From IMG/VR virus record IMGVR_UViG_3300023049_000165, positions 1 to 29,252 of that record: a stretch of DNA of 29,252 nt; one strand, written 5' to 3'. Positions 7,159 to 13,772 of this stretch are shown here, piece after piece. Positions within the stretch are counted from its first letter, which is position 1. The number at the start of each line of letters is the position of its first letter. The DNA comes from a virus. Made by a program: the position numbers and the translations under genes. The notes below the pieces were generated by a model. That model ran no database searches. It was not told the DNA's origin and saw only the letters and a program-made list of their open reading frames with translations.

Positions 7159-7911
7159 CTATATCCTCATTACGTCGAACGGCGCTGCGTTTAATATTTG
7201 TTCTTTGCGAAAGTCTATTGTACTGCCTGAGAACCATTGTGTAAAGAGCTCTGTGTCGGTAATTGACACTGTTGGTAACATTTCATTAAGAGTATCTTTA
7301 GCAATAACAACCTGTAAGTCCTTTTCACTCCAAGAACCTAAACCTTTCTGATATTGCACGTCTAGCTTGCTATCAATCTTGTTCACGTCACCAAACGTGT
7401 ACGCCCACTCTTTGATCACGTTGTTCTTCTTGCCGATAGCAATAGGCGTTCTTAACAACTTCATCTTACCGTTATTTAGGTGATCCGGAAAATACTTGTG
7501 CATAAACAGTGACACTAGACCGCGTATTCTACTACCGTCTGCATCGGCGTCTGTTGCGATACATATCTCAGCGTCTGGAAAGGTGGTGATAATGCTGTAT
7601 AATTCGCTCAGCTCTTTGTTAGCCATAAACTTCTGGTGACTAACTTCCAGCACATTCAGAGGTACGCCTTTGAGTGCGTAGAATGCGTTACCTTTGCGTC
7701 CTAAACATTTGATCAAACCACCTGAGGCCGAGTTGTGGCTTACTATACCTGATGCAAGTGTAAAGGTTTTCTGTCCTGTTACAGATATGTCAATCATATT
7801 GACATATTCGTCGTCGTCTACTACATCGTCTATGTCTACTAATTCATAGAACAGTTCAAAAAAATCATCGTCTACAACAAACCTCTCGTCTATGTTAATT
7901 TCTGCATTCAT
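7159..7911 (-). CDS. C-intein fused to the C-terminal part of the topoisomerase II large subunit (TOPRIM, gp60-like)
   Basis: Residues 1-60 are a C-intein: an acidic leader (DERFVVDDDFFELFYEL) and intein block F/G, GQKTFTLASGIVSHN, with the splice-site His-Asn at 59-60. Residue 61 (Ser) begins the extein SASGGLIKC, the second half of the TOPRIM motif EGDSASGG. The TOPRIM acidic triplet is at D121, D123 and D125 (ATDADADGS), followed by QYQKGLGSW typical of GyrB-type subunits. After trans-splicing with the product of 9329-11011 the extein would be about 595 residues, similar to fused gp39-gp60 proteins. The start overlaps the end of the intervening endonuclease by 17 nt. Without splicing, neither half has a complete TOPRIM active site. 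Confidence 0.92.
   Translation of the reverse strand: MNAEINIDERFVVDDDFFELFYELVDIDDVVDDDEYVNMIDISVTGQKTFTLASGIVSHNSASGGLIKCLGRKGNAFYALKGVPLNVLEVSHQKFMANKELSELYSIITTFPDAEICIATDADADGSRIRGLVSLFMHKYFPDHLNNGKMKLLRTPIAIGKKNNVIKEWAYTFGDVNKIDSKLDVQYQKGLGSWSEKDLQVVIAKDTLNEMLPTVSITDTELFTQWFSGSTIDFRKEQILNAAPFDVMRI
7732..7911 (-). other. C-intein of a split intein
   Basis: Sixty codons ending in the obligatory His-Asn, followed by Ser+1 (codon 7731-7729). Block F/G reads EYVNMIDISVTGQKTFTL then ASGIVSHN. The first 35 residues carry at least a dozen Asp/Glu and little positive charge, whereas the N-intein at 9332-9796 is rich in Lys/Arg. Opposite charges commonly drive association of split-intein halves; here the polarity is the reverse of that in Npu DnaE. 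Confidence 0.9.
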
Positions 7912-9277
7912 TGTATTTTTCCATTATTAATTGTGTATACTTTTTAACTTCGTCGTCAAAATTAGCTGTGTCAAAAACAACGTAATATTCAAATCCATGT
8001 TTTTCTGCTACTTCTCTTTTTATTTTGTCTTTTTCTTTCCTTTCCTTGAGCGTACTGAATTTCGACTCCATTAAGTTATTTTTATTGTAATGCCAGAATG
8101 ATCCGTGATACTCTATTATAACATTAATTTCCGGAATAGTAAAGTCGTAAAGCCTGTATCCATAATTGCTGTCCATAATAAAATACTCTTTCTTTCCATG
8201 TGCACCTATACAAATTTCGATGTCTGTCGGAAGCATCTTTACTAGTTTATTATAAAAATTGTCTAGAGATTCCTTCGAAGCACAGTTTCTACCAATTGCC
8301 TCTGCTTGTCTTTTGCAGTATAACTTGTACCGTTCTATACCCGAGCTCAACCCGTATTTTTCTATACAACTTTGTTTTGTGAACACCGGTCGTGATGTTA
8401 TGAATTCTTTTCTCGCGTACTCGGGATTTTCATAGCCGTTTTTAATCCAGTACTCGATACACATTTTATTTTTTTCTTTGTTATAAAACGGACTCTTTGT
8501 TGTGTATTCTTCCCATTGCCGTTGTCCTTCTTCTTTTCCGTACCGAGAAATAAATTTTCCTAACGTCTGTCTTGATGCATTTACGTGTTCACTATATAAC
8601 TTTTCACCTAGTACTTTTCCGTATCTTTTTACTTTTGCTTCTAAGTTACAGGAAGCTTTCTGTTGAGACATTTCTTTCCATCGAGCGTTGCCATCTTCAT
8701 CCCCTAATGTATCGATGTAATACTGCTTCGAGTGTGTATATTTTAACTTCTCACGATACTTGTCATAATCCTCAGCAGTTTTATAGGTTTCAAACCAGTC
8801 TCGGGTTCTGCGTTGGTTAAAAGCATAGGCTTCGGCGGACTTGTGATTACTTCTATAAAAAGGTGATGAGTTTCGTGAATGAATGAGCTGTCGTGCTTCG
8901 TCGCCGTTTACATCGTAACAAAGTTTCATGAATTCTACCGAATTTGGATTAATACCTTTTCTGTCTTGTTTACATTTAGTTGCTGTTATTGATTCGTCAC
9001 CTTTGCATAAGACTAAGTCGTTAGGCAGACTTAATAATTTAAGGTACAACATATTATCTTTCACAACAAAATCATATTCTGTGTTTTTTGAAAATGTGTT
9101 GCAAATGTTACAACAGTAGTCACTAGGTACAATCCCATTAACATATTTTTCTATGTACTCGGCCGTAGTTAGATTATAGTTTCTTTTTATATATCGTTGT
9201 ACTGATGTTTTTTTGCCCCTAGCACTTAGAGTATTAAAGTTATCTTTTAACTTTACATTTGCAATCATTTTTATCAT
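7895..9277 (-). CDS. Vsr-like homing endonuclease between the split-intein halves
   Basis: The 460-residue protein begins with SARGKKTSVQRYIKRNY and has several motifs of the form YG.E.G..(R/K)W or KYG, probably DNA-binding repeats (GKEEGQRQWEEY, GLSSGIERYKLY). The C-terminal about 110 residues resemble very-short-patch-repair nucleases: YDFTIPEINVIIEYHGSFWH supplies Asp/Glu/His residues, followed by KEKDKIKREVAEKHGFEYYVV. This matches the Vsr-related family described for fractured genes, where a free-standing endonuclease gene separates split-intein halves. A GAAGGAG ribosome-binding site, hidden in a hairpin, and a GATAAATA box precede the start. ATG at 9277 was preferred over ATG at 9268 by spacing to that site. 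Confidence 0.85.
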   Translation of the reverse strand: MIKMIANVKLKDNFNTLSARGKKTSVQRYIKRNYNLTTAEYIEKYVNGIVPSDYCCNICNTFSKNTEYDFVVKDNMLYLKLLSLPNDLVLCKGDESITATKCKQDRKGINPNSVEFMKLCYDVNGDEARQLIHSRNSSPFYRSNHKSAEAYAFNQRRTRDWFETYKTAEDYDKYREKLKYTHSKQYYIDTLGDEDGNARWKEMSQQKASCNLEAKVKRYGKVLGEKLYSEHVNASRQTLGKFISRYGKEEGQRQWEEYTTKSPFYNKEKNKMCIEYWIKNGYENPEYARKEFITSRPVFTKQSCIEKYGLSSGIERYKLYCKRQAEAIGRNCASKESLDNFYNKLVKMLPTDIEICIGAHGKKEYFIMDSNYGYRLYDFTIPEINVIIEYHGSFWHYNKNNLMESKFSTLKERKEKDKIKREVAEKHGFEYYVVFDTANFDDEVKKYTQLIMEKYNECRN

Positions 9278-9315
9278 TTAGCGGAATCTCCTTCTACAAC
9301 AAATATATTTATCAT
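9274..9315 (-). pseudogene. Relic of the uninterrupted topoisomerase intein-insertion site
   Basis: A 14-codon frame reads MINIFVVEGDSAK then stop. IFVVEGDSA is the TOPRIM motif as it would read with no intein, with Ser-Ala directly after EGD. The functional copy at about 9797-9820 reads IFVVEGD followed by Cys1 of the intein. The two copies differ at synonymous third positions, so this is a diverged duplicate and not an assembly echo. Its GAAGGAG also acts as the ribosome-binding site of the endonuclease starting at 9277. Confidence 0.75.
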
Positions 9316-9324
9316 AGAAGGAGA
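9287..9324 (-). promoter_or_regulatory. RBS-sequestering hairpin with internal late promoter, endonuclease gene
   Basis: TCTCCTTCTA and TAGAAGGAGA form a perfect 10-bp stem (9315-9324 with 9287-9296) around an 18-nt loop. The 3' arm contains GAAGGAG, the ribosome-binding site of the gene at 9277. The loop contains GATAAATA (9306-9313) on the coding strand. Read-through transcripts would hide the site; transcripts starting at the internal box would lack the 5' arm and be translatable. T4 uses the same device for I-TevI and lysozyme. Confidence 0.75.
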
Positions 9325-9328
9325 CCTT

Positions 9329-11011
9329 TCACACAACTGAAACAACAAAATCGCCTGCAGTGATTTTGTTTGCGTGAACCCGTAACATTCCTGTCTTTCT
9401 AAATACAACAAAATAGTCGTTGTCTGTGTAATTAATGATGCCGCCGTTTAAATGCAACTGCTGATTGTTATTTGAGATTACTTCGTAATACTCAGTTGTA
9501 CTTCGAGCCTTGGATCTAACCAACTTGTATCTTGATTTATCAGCAGCAATATCTTTTCCAGTAACAAACTTGAATTGCTTGTCTGAAGTGTCGTATACAT
9601 ACATTCTGTGCTTGTGGCTGCATTCTACATCGCCAACTGCTGTCTTTATCTTCACACGCTTGCGTAGACTTTGTGTTTTAGATACAACGGTTTCTGTCTT
9701 GCCGTCACCGGAGATAATAATATCTCCCTGGTTAACATCCTTTAGTGCAACAGGCTGGCCGTTACCACGGATTATCAGTGTGTCTTCTGCTAAACAGTCG
9801 CCTTCTACAACGAAGATACGTTGCGTGCCGCCGATAGCTGCTACGTACTTGTCACTCTTGACTTTTTTCTTCTTTTCTAGCTTGTTGAGATCCTTCTTTG
9901 CTTCAAGATCGTCCTTCATCTTTGTGTAGGCTAGGATTTCGTCAATCAAGTCGTCGTTCTTCATCAGCTTGGCAGCAATCTTCTTGGCATCTACTTCGCC
10001 GATTGCATCGCGACATTCTGCTGTGGAGTTTGTCACACGTTCTTTGGTCTGACTGTCAAACTTGAGCTGTCCAAACCCGTTGATCACTGCGTGTATGCGC
10101 AGGTGCTGCTTGAGCCTCGCAGGAGTGATGTCCACCTTCTTACGCCGCTTTAACACGTCACGTAGTTCACTGATAACAGCACCAGCAAAGTAATCAATGT
10201 GTGTGCCTGATTTTACACCAAGACCGTTTACCAGCGAATACGTTTGAAACGCACCTTCTGACTTGGTGATGCCAAACTGTGCGTGTTCTGTTTGGAACGT
10301 GTCGCACTCGCCAAAGAAGTCTGTGAACTTGACTTTTACTGCTGTACTATTAAACTTGAACTTTACTGTAGGAAACGCAAGTGCCAGTGACTTGACGCGT
10401 TCTTCAATTAACTTCACGTGTGTTTCGTCAATTGTCTCTAGTCCAAAGAACTCATAGTCCGGCGTGAACTTAACAGTTGTGCCTTTGCGTGAAGTGGCCT
10501 TGGTAGTAATCTTGTCTACCTGGCCGTCTTTGCCTACTAGCTTGACTTCCTTGGTGCCGTCGGCACTCTTAGCTTCGAACTTAGATGAGGTCACAAACGT
10601 AATCATCGACCCAACACCGTTCATGCCAATTGACTCACGGTTTTCATCGTCAAAGTTCGAACCTGCTCGAGCGCGTGTAAATGCAGCAACCATCTGGTAT
10701 TCAGCACCATCTGGTGTTTCTACCTTGTTTGCCGGGATGCCACGGCCGTTGTCGCTGACTGTGATAGATCCAAAGCTGTCTACGCTCACATCAATCTTGT
10801 CAGCAAACTCCTTGTTAGTGCGAACGTGTTCGTCGATGGAGTTGTCAATGATCTCGTTGATTATCTTAAGTAGACCAGCTACTAGTTTTACCTGCTTGAA
10901 CTCTGCATCAATAAAAACCGTTTCTTCCTGTACAACTTGGCTACCTCCGTACATGCTGAATCTCTGCCGAATATGGAGAGTATCGCTCAAAATCTTAAAA
11001 TTGTCTGTCAT
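9329..11011 (-). CDS. 39: N-terminal part of topoisomerase II large subunit (gp39-like) fused to N-intein
   Basis: The 560-residue product has a GHKL ATPase domain (EIIDNSIDEH near residue 50, then SDNGRGIPA and GMNGVGSM), a transducer domain and the first half of the TOPRIM motif, IFVVEGD, ending at residue 405. Cys406 starts an N-intein of 155 residues (CLAEDTLII, then block B ECSHKHRMYVYD), after which the frame stops. Trans-splicing to the product of 7159-7911 would restore EGD|SASGG. The protein is the ATP-hydrolysing, gyrase B-like subunit; T4 makes it from genes 39 and 60. The start at 11011 overlaps the stop of the upstream GIY-YIG gene as ATGA and is preceded by GAGGAA. A relic of the same start lies at 12015. 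Confidence 0.94.
   Translation of the reverse strand: MTDNFKILSDTLHIRQRFSMYGGSQVVQEETVFIDAEFKQVKLVAGLLKIINEIIDNSIDEHVRTNKEFADKIDVSVDSFGSITVSDNGRGIPANKVETPDGAEYQMVAAFTRARAGSNFDDENRESIGMNGVGSMITFVTSSKFEAKSADGTKEVKLVGKDGQVDKITTKATSRKGTTVKFTPDYEFFGLETIDETHVKLIEERVKSLALAFPTVKFKFNSTAVKVKFTDFFGECDTFQTEHAQFGITKSEGAFQTYSLVNGLGVKSGTHIDYFAGAVISELRDVLKRRKKVDITPARLKQHLRIHAVINGFGQLKFDSQTKERVTNSTAECRDAIGEVDAKKIAAKLMKNDDLIDEILAYTKMKDDLEAKKDLNKLEKKKKVKSDKYVAAIGGTQRIFVVEGDCLAEDTLIIRGNGQPVALKDVNQGDIIISGDGKTETVVSKTQSLRKRVKIKTAVGDVECSHKHRMYVYDTSDKQFKFVTGKDIAADKSRYKLVRSKARSTTEYYEVISNNNQQLHLNGGIINYTDNDYFVVFRKTGMLRVHANKITAGDFVVSVV
9332..9796 (-). other. N-intein of a split intein
   Basis: The 155 codons start at Cys1 (9796). 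Block A is CLAEDTLIIRGNGQPVAL and block B is GDVECSHKHRMYV, with the His expected for the N-S acyl shift. No endonuclease domain is inserted; the protein ends at a stop and the endonuclease is a separate gene. The segment is rich in Lys and Arg, complementing the acidic C-intein. The length is larger than most N-inteins (about 90-125), so some C-terminal residues may be dispensable. Confidence 0.9.
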
Positions 11012-11925
11012 ACGTTCCTCTTGTGTTTACAATTATTAAAATGATACCGTGTCATATTAGGGCCTCTTCCTTTCTTGCTACAGTGCGGGCATTCTGTTTC
11101 TAGCCTGCCTCTTGTATACCCCGTCGGCATTTTTTCATCCTGTGCAATCCTAAGTTCCTGGACTCCGTCATTAGCCCAAGTAGAGCCATAATAAGGATTT
11201 CCGTCACCGCTCATTCTTTCTGAATGTAGTTTGTTTATTGACTTATTACCGTCAATCGATGCGCTTCTGATATTTTTTATTTGATCTATTGTTTCTTGGG
11301 TGCGCTTCTTACCTAGATTGCCTTTAGAAATCTTTTCTCTAACCTCTGGCCTCTTCGCCGGGTTGTTTTCACCTGCTAGCATCTTGCCCGCTCGCTGATA
11401 CGACGTTAATCCGTCTTGCCCTTTCTTACTGCGCACCTCTTGTATTTTACTGCCACGTAGTAAATGTAGCTCTGGCATAGTATCCAACGCTTTTTGATAA
11501 GCGACTTGATAATCATTTAATCCGCCGGTGTGTACTTTCTTTAAACGAGTTTGTTTTGTCTTGGTCGCAGCGTACTGATACGATGTTATACCGTGTTTAT
11601 CAGGAATTGTTCTAACTACGTTATTGTAGATCGTGCCACAACTTCCGAGACTCATATTAATACATTTTTCGTTTTTAATTATTCTTTTTATAACTCGTTG
11701 TTCCCATTTTACTGCGCTGGTCGCGTCACTAAATGTCTTGCGTATTTGGTAATCAAAGTCATCTTTTCCGTACACTTCGATTAGCTGTTTAATTATTCTA
11801 GACGAAGTAAAATACTTCTTCCAAAATAATTTGGGGTTAGCATCACGCTTGCTAAATTTAACCCCGTAATAAAATAGCCCGGTTGTCTTGTTTTTAACTA
11901 TGTAAGTATAAGGAATATATTCCAT
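11008..11925 (-). CDS. GIY-YIG homing endonuclease with C-terminal zinc finger, at the start of gene 39
   Basis: The 305-residue protein has a GIY-YIG-type N-terminus (YTYIVKNKTTGLFYYGVKF), where the second motif is YYG, and an FTSSRIIKQLIEVYGKDDF helix. A middle with KISKGNLGKKRTQETIDQI is a NUMOD3-like module. A C-terminal CPHCSKKGRGPNMTRYHFNNC finger is nearly the same as in the endonuclease at 6433. It overlaps the gene 39 start by 4 nt, and its tail supplies that gene's ribosome-binding site. Upstream lies a relic of the gene 39 start, so the element seems to have entered at the 5' end of gene 39 and brought its own copy of the start. Confidence 0.87.
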   Translation of the reverse strand: MEYIPYTYIVKNKTTGLFYYGVKFSKRDANPKLFWKKYFTSSRIIKQLIEVYGKDDFDYQIRKTFSDATSAVKWEQRVIKRIIKNEKCINMSLGSCGTIYNNVVRTIPDKHGITSYQYAATKTKQTRLKKVHTGGLNDYQVAYQKALDTMPELHLLRGSKIQEVRSKKGQDGLTSYQRAGKMLAGENNPAKRPEVREKISKGNLGKKRTQETIDQIKNIRSASIDGNKSINKLHSERMSGDGNPYYGSTWANDGVQELRIAQDEKMPTGYTRGRLETECPHCSKKGRGPNMTRYHFNNCKHKRNV

Positions 11926-11974
11926 ACGTTGCTCTCCCGCTATACTTATTTATCAAACGGTTGTCAACGTATGG
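11922..11974 (-). promoter_or_regulatory. Start-codon-sequestering hairpin with internal late promoter
   Basis: CCATACGTTG (11965-11974) and CAACGTATGG (11922-11931) form a perfect 10-bp stem; the 3' arm includes the ATG at 11925. The 33-nt loop contains the ribosome-binding region and GATAAATA (11947-11954). A TTGACA at 11963-11968 with TATAGC 17 nt away gives a weaker early promoter overlapping the same loop. Late transcripts starting inside the loop would lose the blocking arm. Confidence 0.7.
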
Positions 11975-12015
11975 CAAAATTCTTTGTCGCTCAATAGCTT
12001 AAAATTGTCTGACAT
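11953..12015 (-). pseudogene. Relic of the gene 39 start
   Basis: A 20-residue frame starts MSDNFKLLSD, while functional gene 39 starts MTDNFKILSD. The first 30 nt agree at 26 positions. It has its own AAAGGA ribosome-binding site and stops at 11953. It looks like the original 5' end of gene 39, left behind when the GIY-YIG gene inserted with a new start. It may still be translated as a short peptide. Confidence 0.75.
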
Positions 12016-12048
12016 GTTTTTCCTTTAGTTGTGCTGTATATAGACGGC

Positions 12049-12369
12049 TTACCAGTACTGTGCCCAGATATGTGGTTTTACCTGATCGTGTGCGGGCAAC
12101 GGCATTAACTCGTATACTGACTCCCATACGTCTTTGACTCCTTGGCCAAATGCGTCTAGCTCGTCTTCAACAAGTTCTATACCAATAACGCCTCCGTCGT
12201 CGGAGTAGGCACTAATTAACTCCCAAGTCAGTCCGTTTGTGACCTCGCTAACTTGATCAGCATCAAGATCGTCTGTAGTGCTAAAATACTGTTTAACAAA
12301 GTCCATACCTTTGTCGTATGTTTCAAAGTACACACCAATTACTACTTTTGCGCTTACATCAACTCCCAT
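12049..12369 (-). CDS. Acidic hypothetical protein
   Basis: This is a 106-residue protein of unknown function. It is strongly acidic (DDLDADQVSE, ELVEDELDAF) with alternating strands and helices and no membrane segment. A good AAGGAGA site precedes the ATG, and it follows the DNA ligase stop by 10 nt, so the two are probably co-transcribed. Its C-terminus ends HIWAQYW. I see no motif that supports a specific role. Confidence 0.65.
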   Translation of the reverse strand: MGVDVSAKVVIGVYFETYDKGMDFVKQYFSTTDDLDADQVSEVTNGLTWELISAYSDDGGVIGIELVEDELDAFGQGVKDVWESVYELMPLPAHDQVKPHIWAQYW

Positions 12370-12379
12370 TACTTTCTCC

Positions 12380-13705
12380 TTAGAGTTTTTCGCCTGGCAG
12401 CCATCCTCTAAAGGTTTTGAAGCGTGGGAAACGCAGTGAATACGTGCCGTCTTGGTTCTGCGTAACAGCGTCTGCTTTCACTTCTGCTAGCTGGTCCTTT
12501 ACTTCCTCACGTGCTTCCCAAAATTCATCACGCTGTTTGTCGCTGAAGCCGCTGCCTACGTTAACGCGGATGTCTTTGCCATCGTCTACACCTTCGCAGA
12601 CCAGTGCACCCATCTTGCCAACGTTTTTGCCAGTGCCTTCTTCAACATCTACAACAGTAAGAGTGACTTCGATAAACGGTTTAATCTTCAACCAAGCTGC
12701 TCTGCGTTTGCACTCGTAAGGTGCGTCAGCGTCTTTGAGCATAATGCCTTCGTATCCGCCGGCAATTGCACTACGGTTGATTTCTTGGAAGCGAGCATCG
12801 CCTTCTTCAGTGTCCAAATCTACCAACTCTTGCTCAACGATTGTGCAGTTGTTTAGCGCCAGCAGCATCTCGTGGTTGCCAATCAGGTCCTTGAGCAATT
12901 GTGTGCGTTCACGCTGCGGCATATCGAACGTGCCCTTCTGGAAGTCTTCCAGCGGAACAACATCAAACAAGTGCAGTACTGCGTCTGCTGCTTCGATATT
13001 GTCTTTTCTGTGAATCTGCTTCATCAGGTCCTGGAACGACCCTGACATCACTTCGCCGTCGAACACGTATGCTCGATCAAACTTCTTGGCAATAATTGCG
13101 AACTGCTTCTCAATGTGTCCAAAGTTGATCAACTGTCGGCCGTTGCGACTAAACATTTCAACTGTACCGTTTGGATGTACAATTGTTAGCGCCCTGACAC
13201 CGTCTAACTTAACTTCAATTAGCTTTTCGCCTTTGACTTTCTTTCCGTGGTTAGCAGCATCGTGGGCCAACTGGCAGGAAAATACAGGAATACCTAAATC
13301 TGGGCGATTGGCCTCTTTAACTGCTTTGTTTACAGTCTTTTCACTAAAGCCAGCCCGCATGTCTTTGATCAAAATGCGACGATAATAGCCGTTCCACTGT
13401 TCTTGTGTAGCAACGGACATTGACAGCTCAATAGCATCGCGCGCGGCGTGGCCTGTTAGCTCACGATTGTGTAGCTTTTCAGCTAAATCTACAAACGCCG
13501 GCCAGGGCAGGCCTTGTCCGTTGTTGGTTTCTTTGACAGGCACTTTCTTTACGCCAAACGTGTACAGCATATCTAATGCCATGCGCAGTCCGTCAAAGAA
13601 CTCTGTAAGGTTCTGTTCTGCTGCTTCTTGTATGATTGCTTGTTTTGCCAGCTTGCCATTGTCGGCTTCAAGGCGTGCTATAATGTCTTGTGGTTGTGTT
13701 CTCAT
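12380..13705 (-). CDS. 30: ATP-dependent DNA ligase (T4 gp30-like)
   Basis: The 441-residue protein has an N-terminal helical DNA-binding region (about 1-140), then the nucleotidyltransferase core. Motif I is EVKLDGVR with the adenylated Lys166, motif III FDGEVM, motif IV GYEGIML and motif V AAWLKIKP. A C-terminal OB domain follows, with VGSGFSDKQRDEFW and FRGWLPGEKL. T4 gp30 has 487 residues and the same order. It seals nicks in replication and repair. A sigma70-like promoter (13741-13769) lies just upstream, so it is probably expressed early. Confidence 0.93.
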   Translation of the reverse strand: MRTQPQDIIARLEADNGKLAKQAIIQEAAEQNLTEFFDGLRMALDMLYTFGVKKVPVKETNNGQGLPWPAFVDLAEKLHNRELTGHAARDAIELSMSVATQEQWNGYYRRILIKDMRAGFSEKTVNKAVKEANRPDLGIPVFSCQLAHDAANHGKKVKGEKLIEVKLDGVRALTIVHPNGTVEMFSRNGRQLINFGHIEKQFAIIAKKFDRAYVFDGEVMSGSFQDLMKQIHRKDNIEAADAVLHLFDVVPLEDFQKGTFDMPQRERTQLLKDLIGNHEMLLALNNCTIVEQELVDLDTEEGDARFQEINRSAIAGGYEGIMLKDADAPYECKRRAAWLKIKPFIEVTLTVVDVEEGTGKNVGKMGALVCEGVDDGKDIRVNVGSGFSDKQRDEFWEAREEVKDQLAEVKADAVTQNQDGTYSLRFPRFKTFRGWLPGEKL

Positions 13706-13740
13706 CGAATGTCCTTTGGCTAACAGTAATTTATAGTACT

Positions 13741-13769
13741 ATAATACTGCCAACCAAAGGATTTGTCAA
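13741..13769 (-). promoter_or_regulatory. sigma70-like promoter for the DNA ligase gene
   Basis: TTGACA (13764-13769), 17-nt spacer, TATTAT (13741-13746), 36 nt before the ligase ATG. Confidence 0.75.
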
Positions 13770-13772
13770 CTG

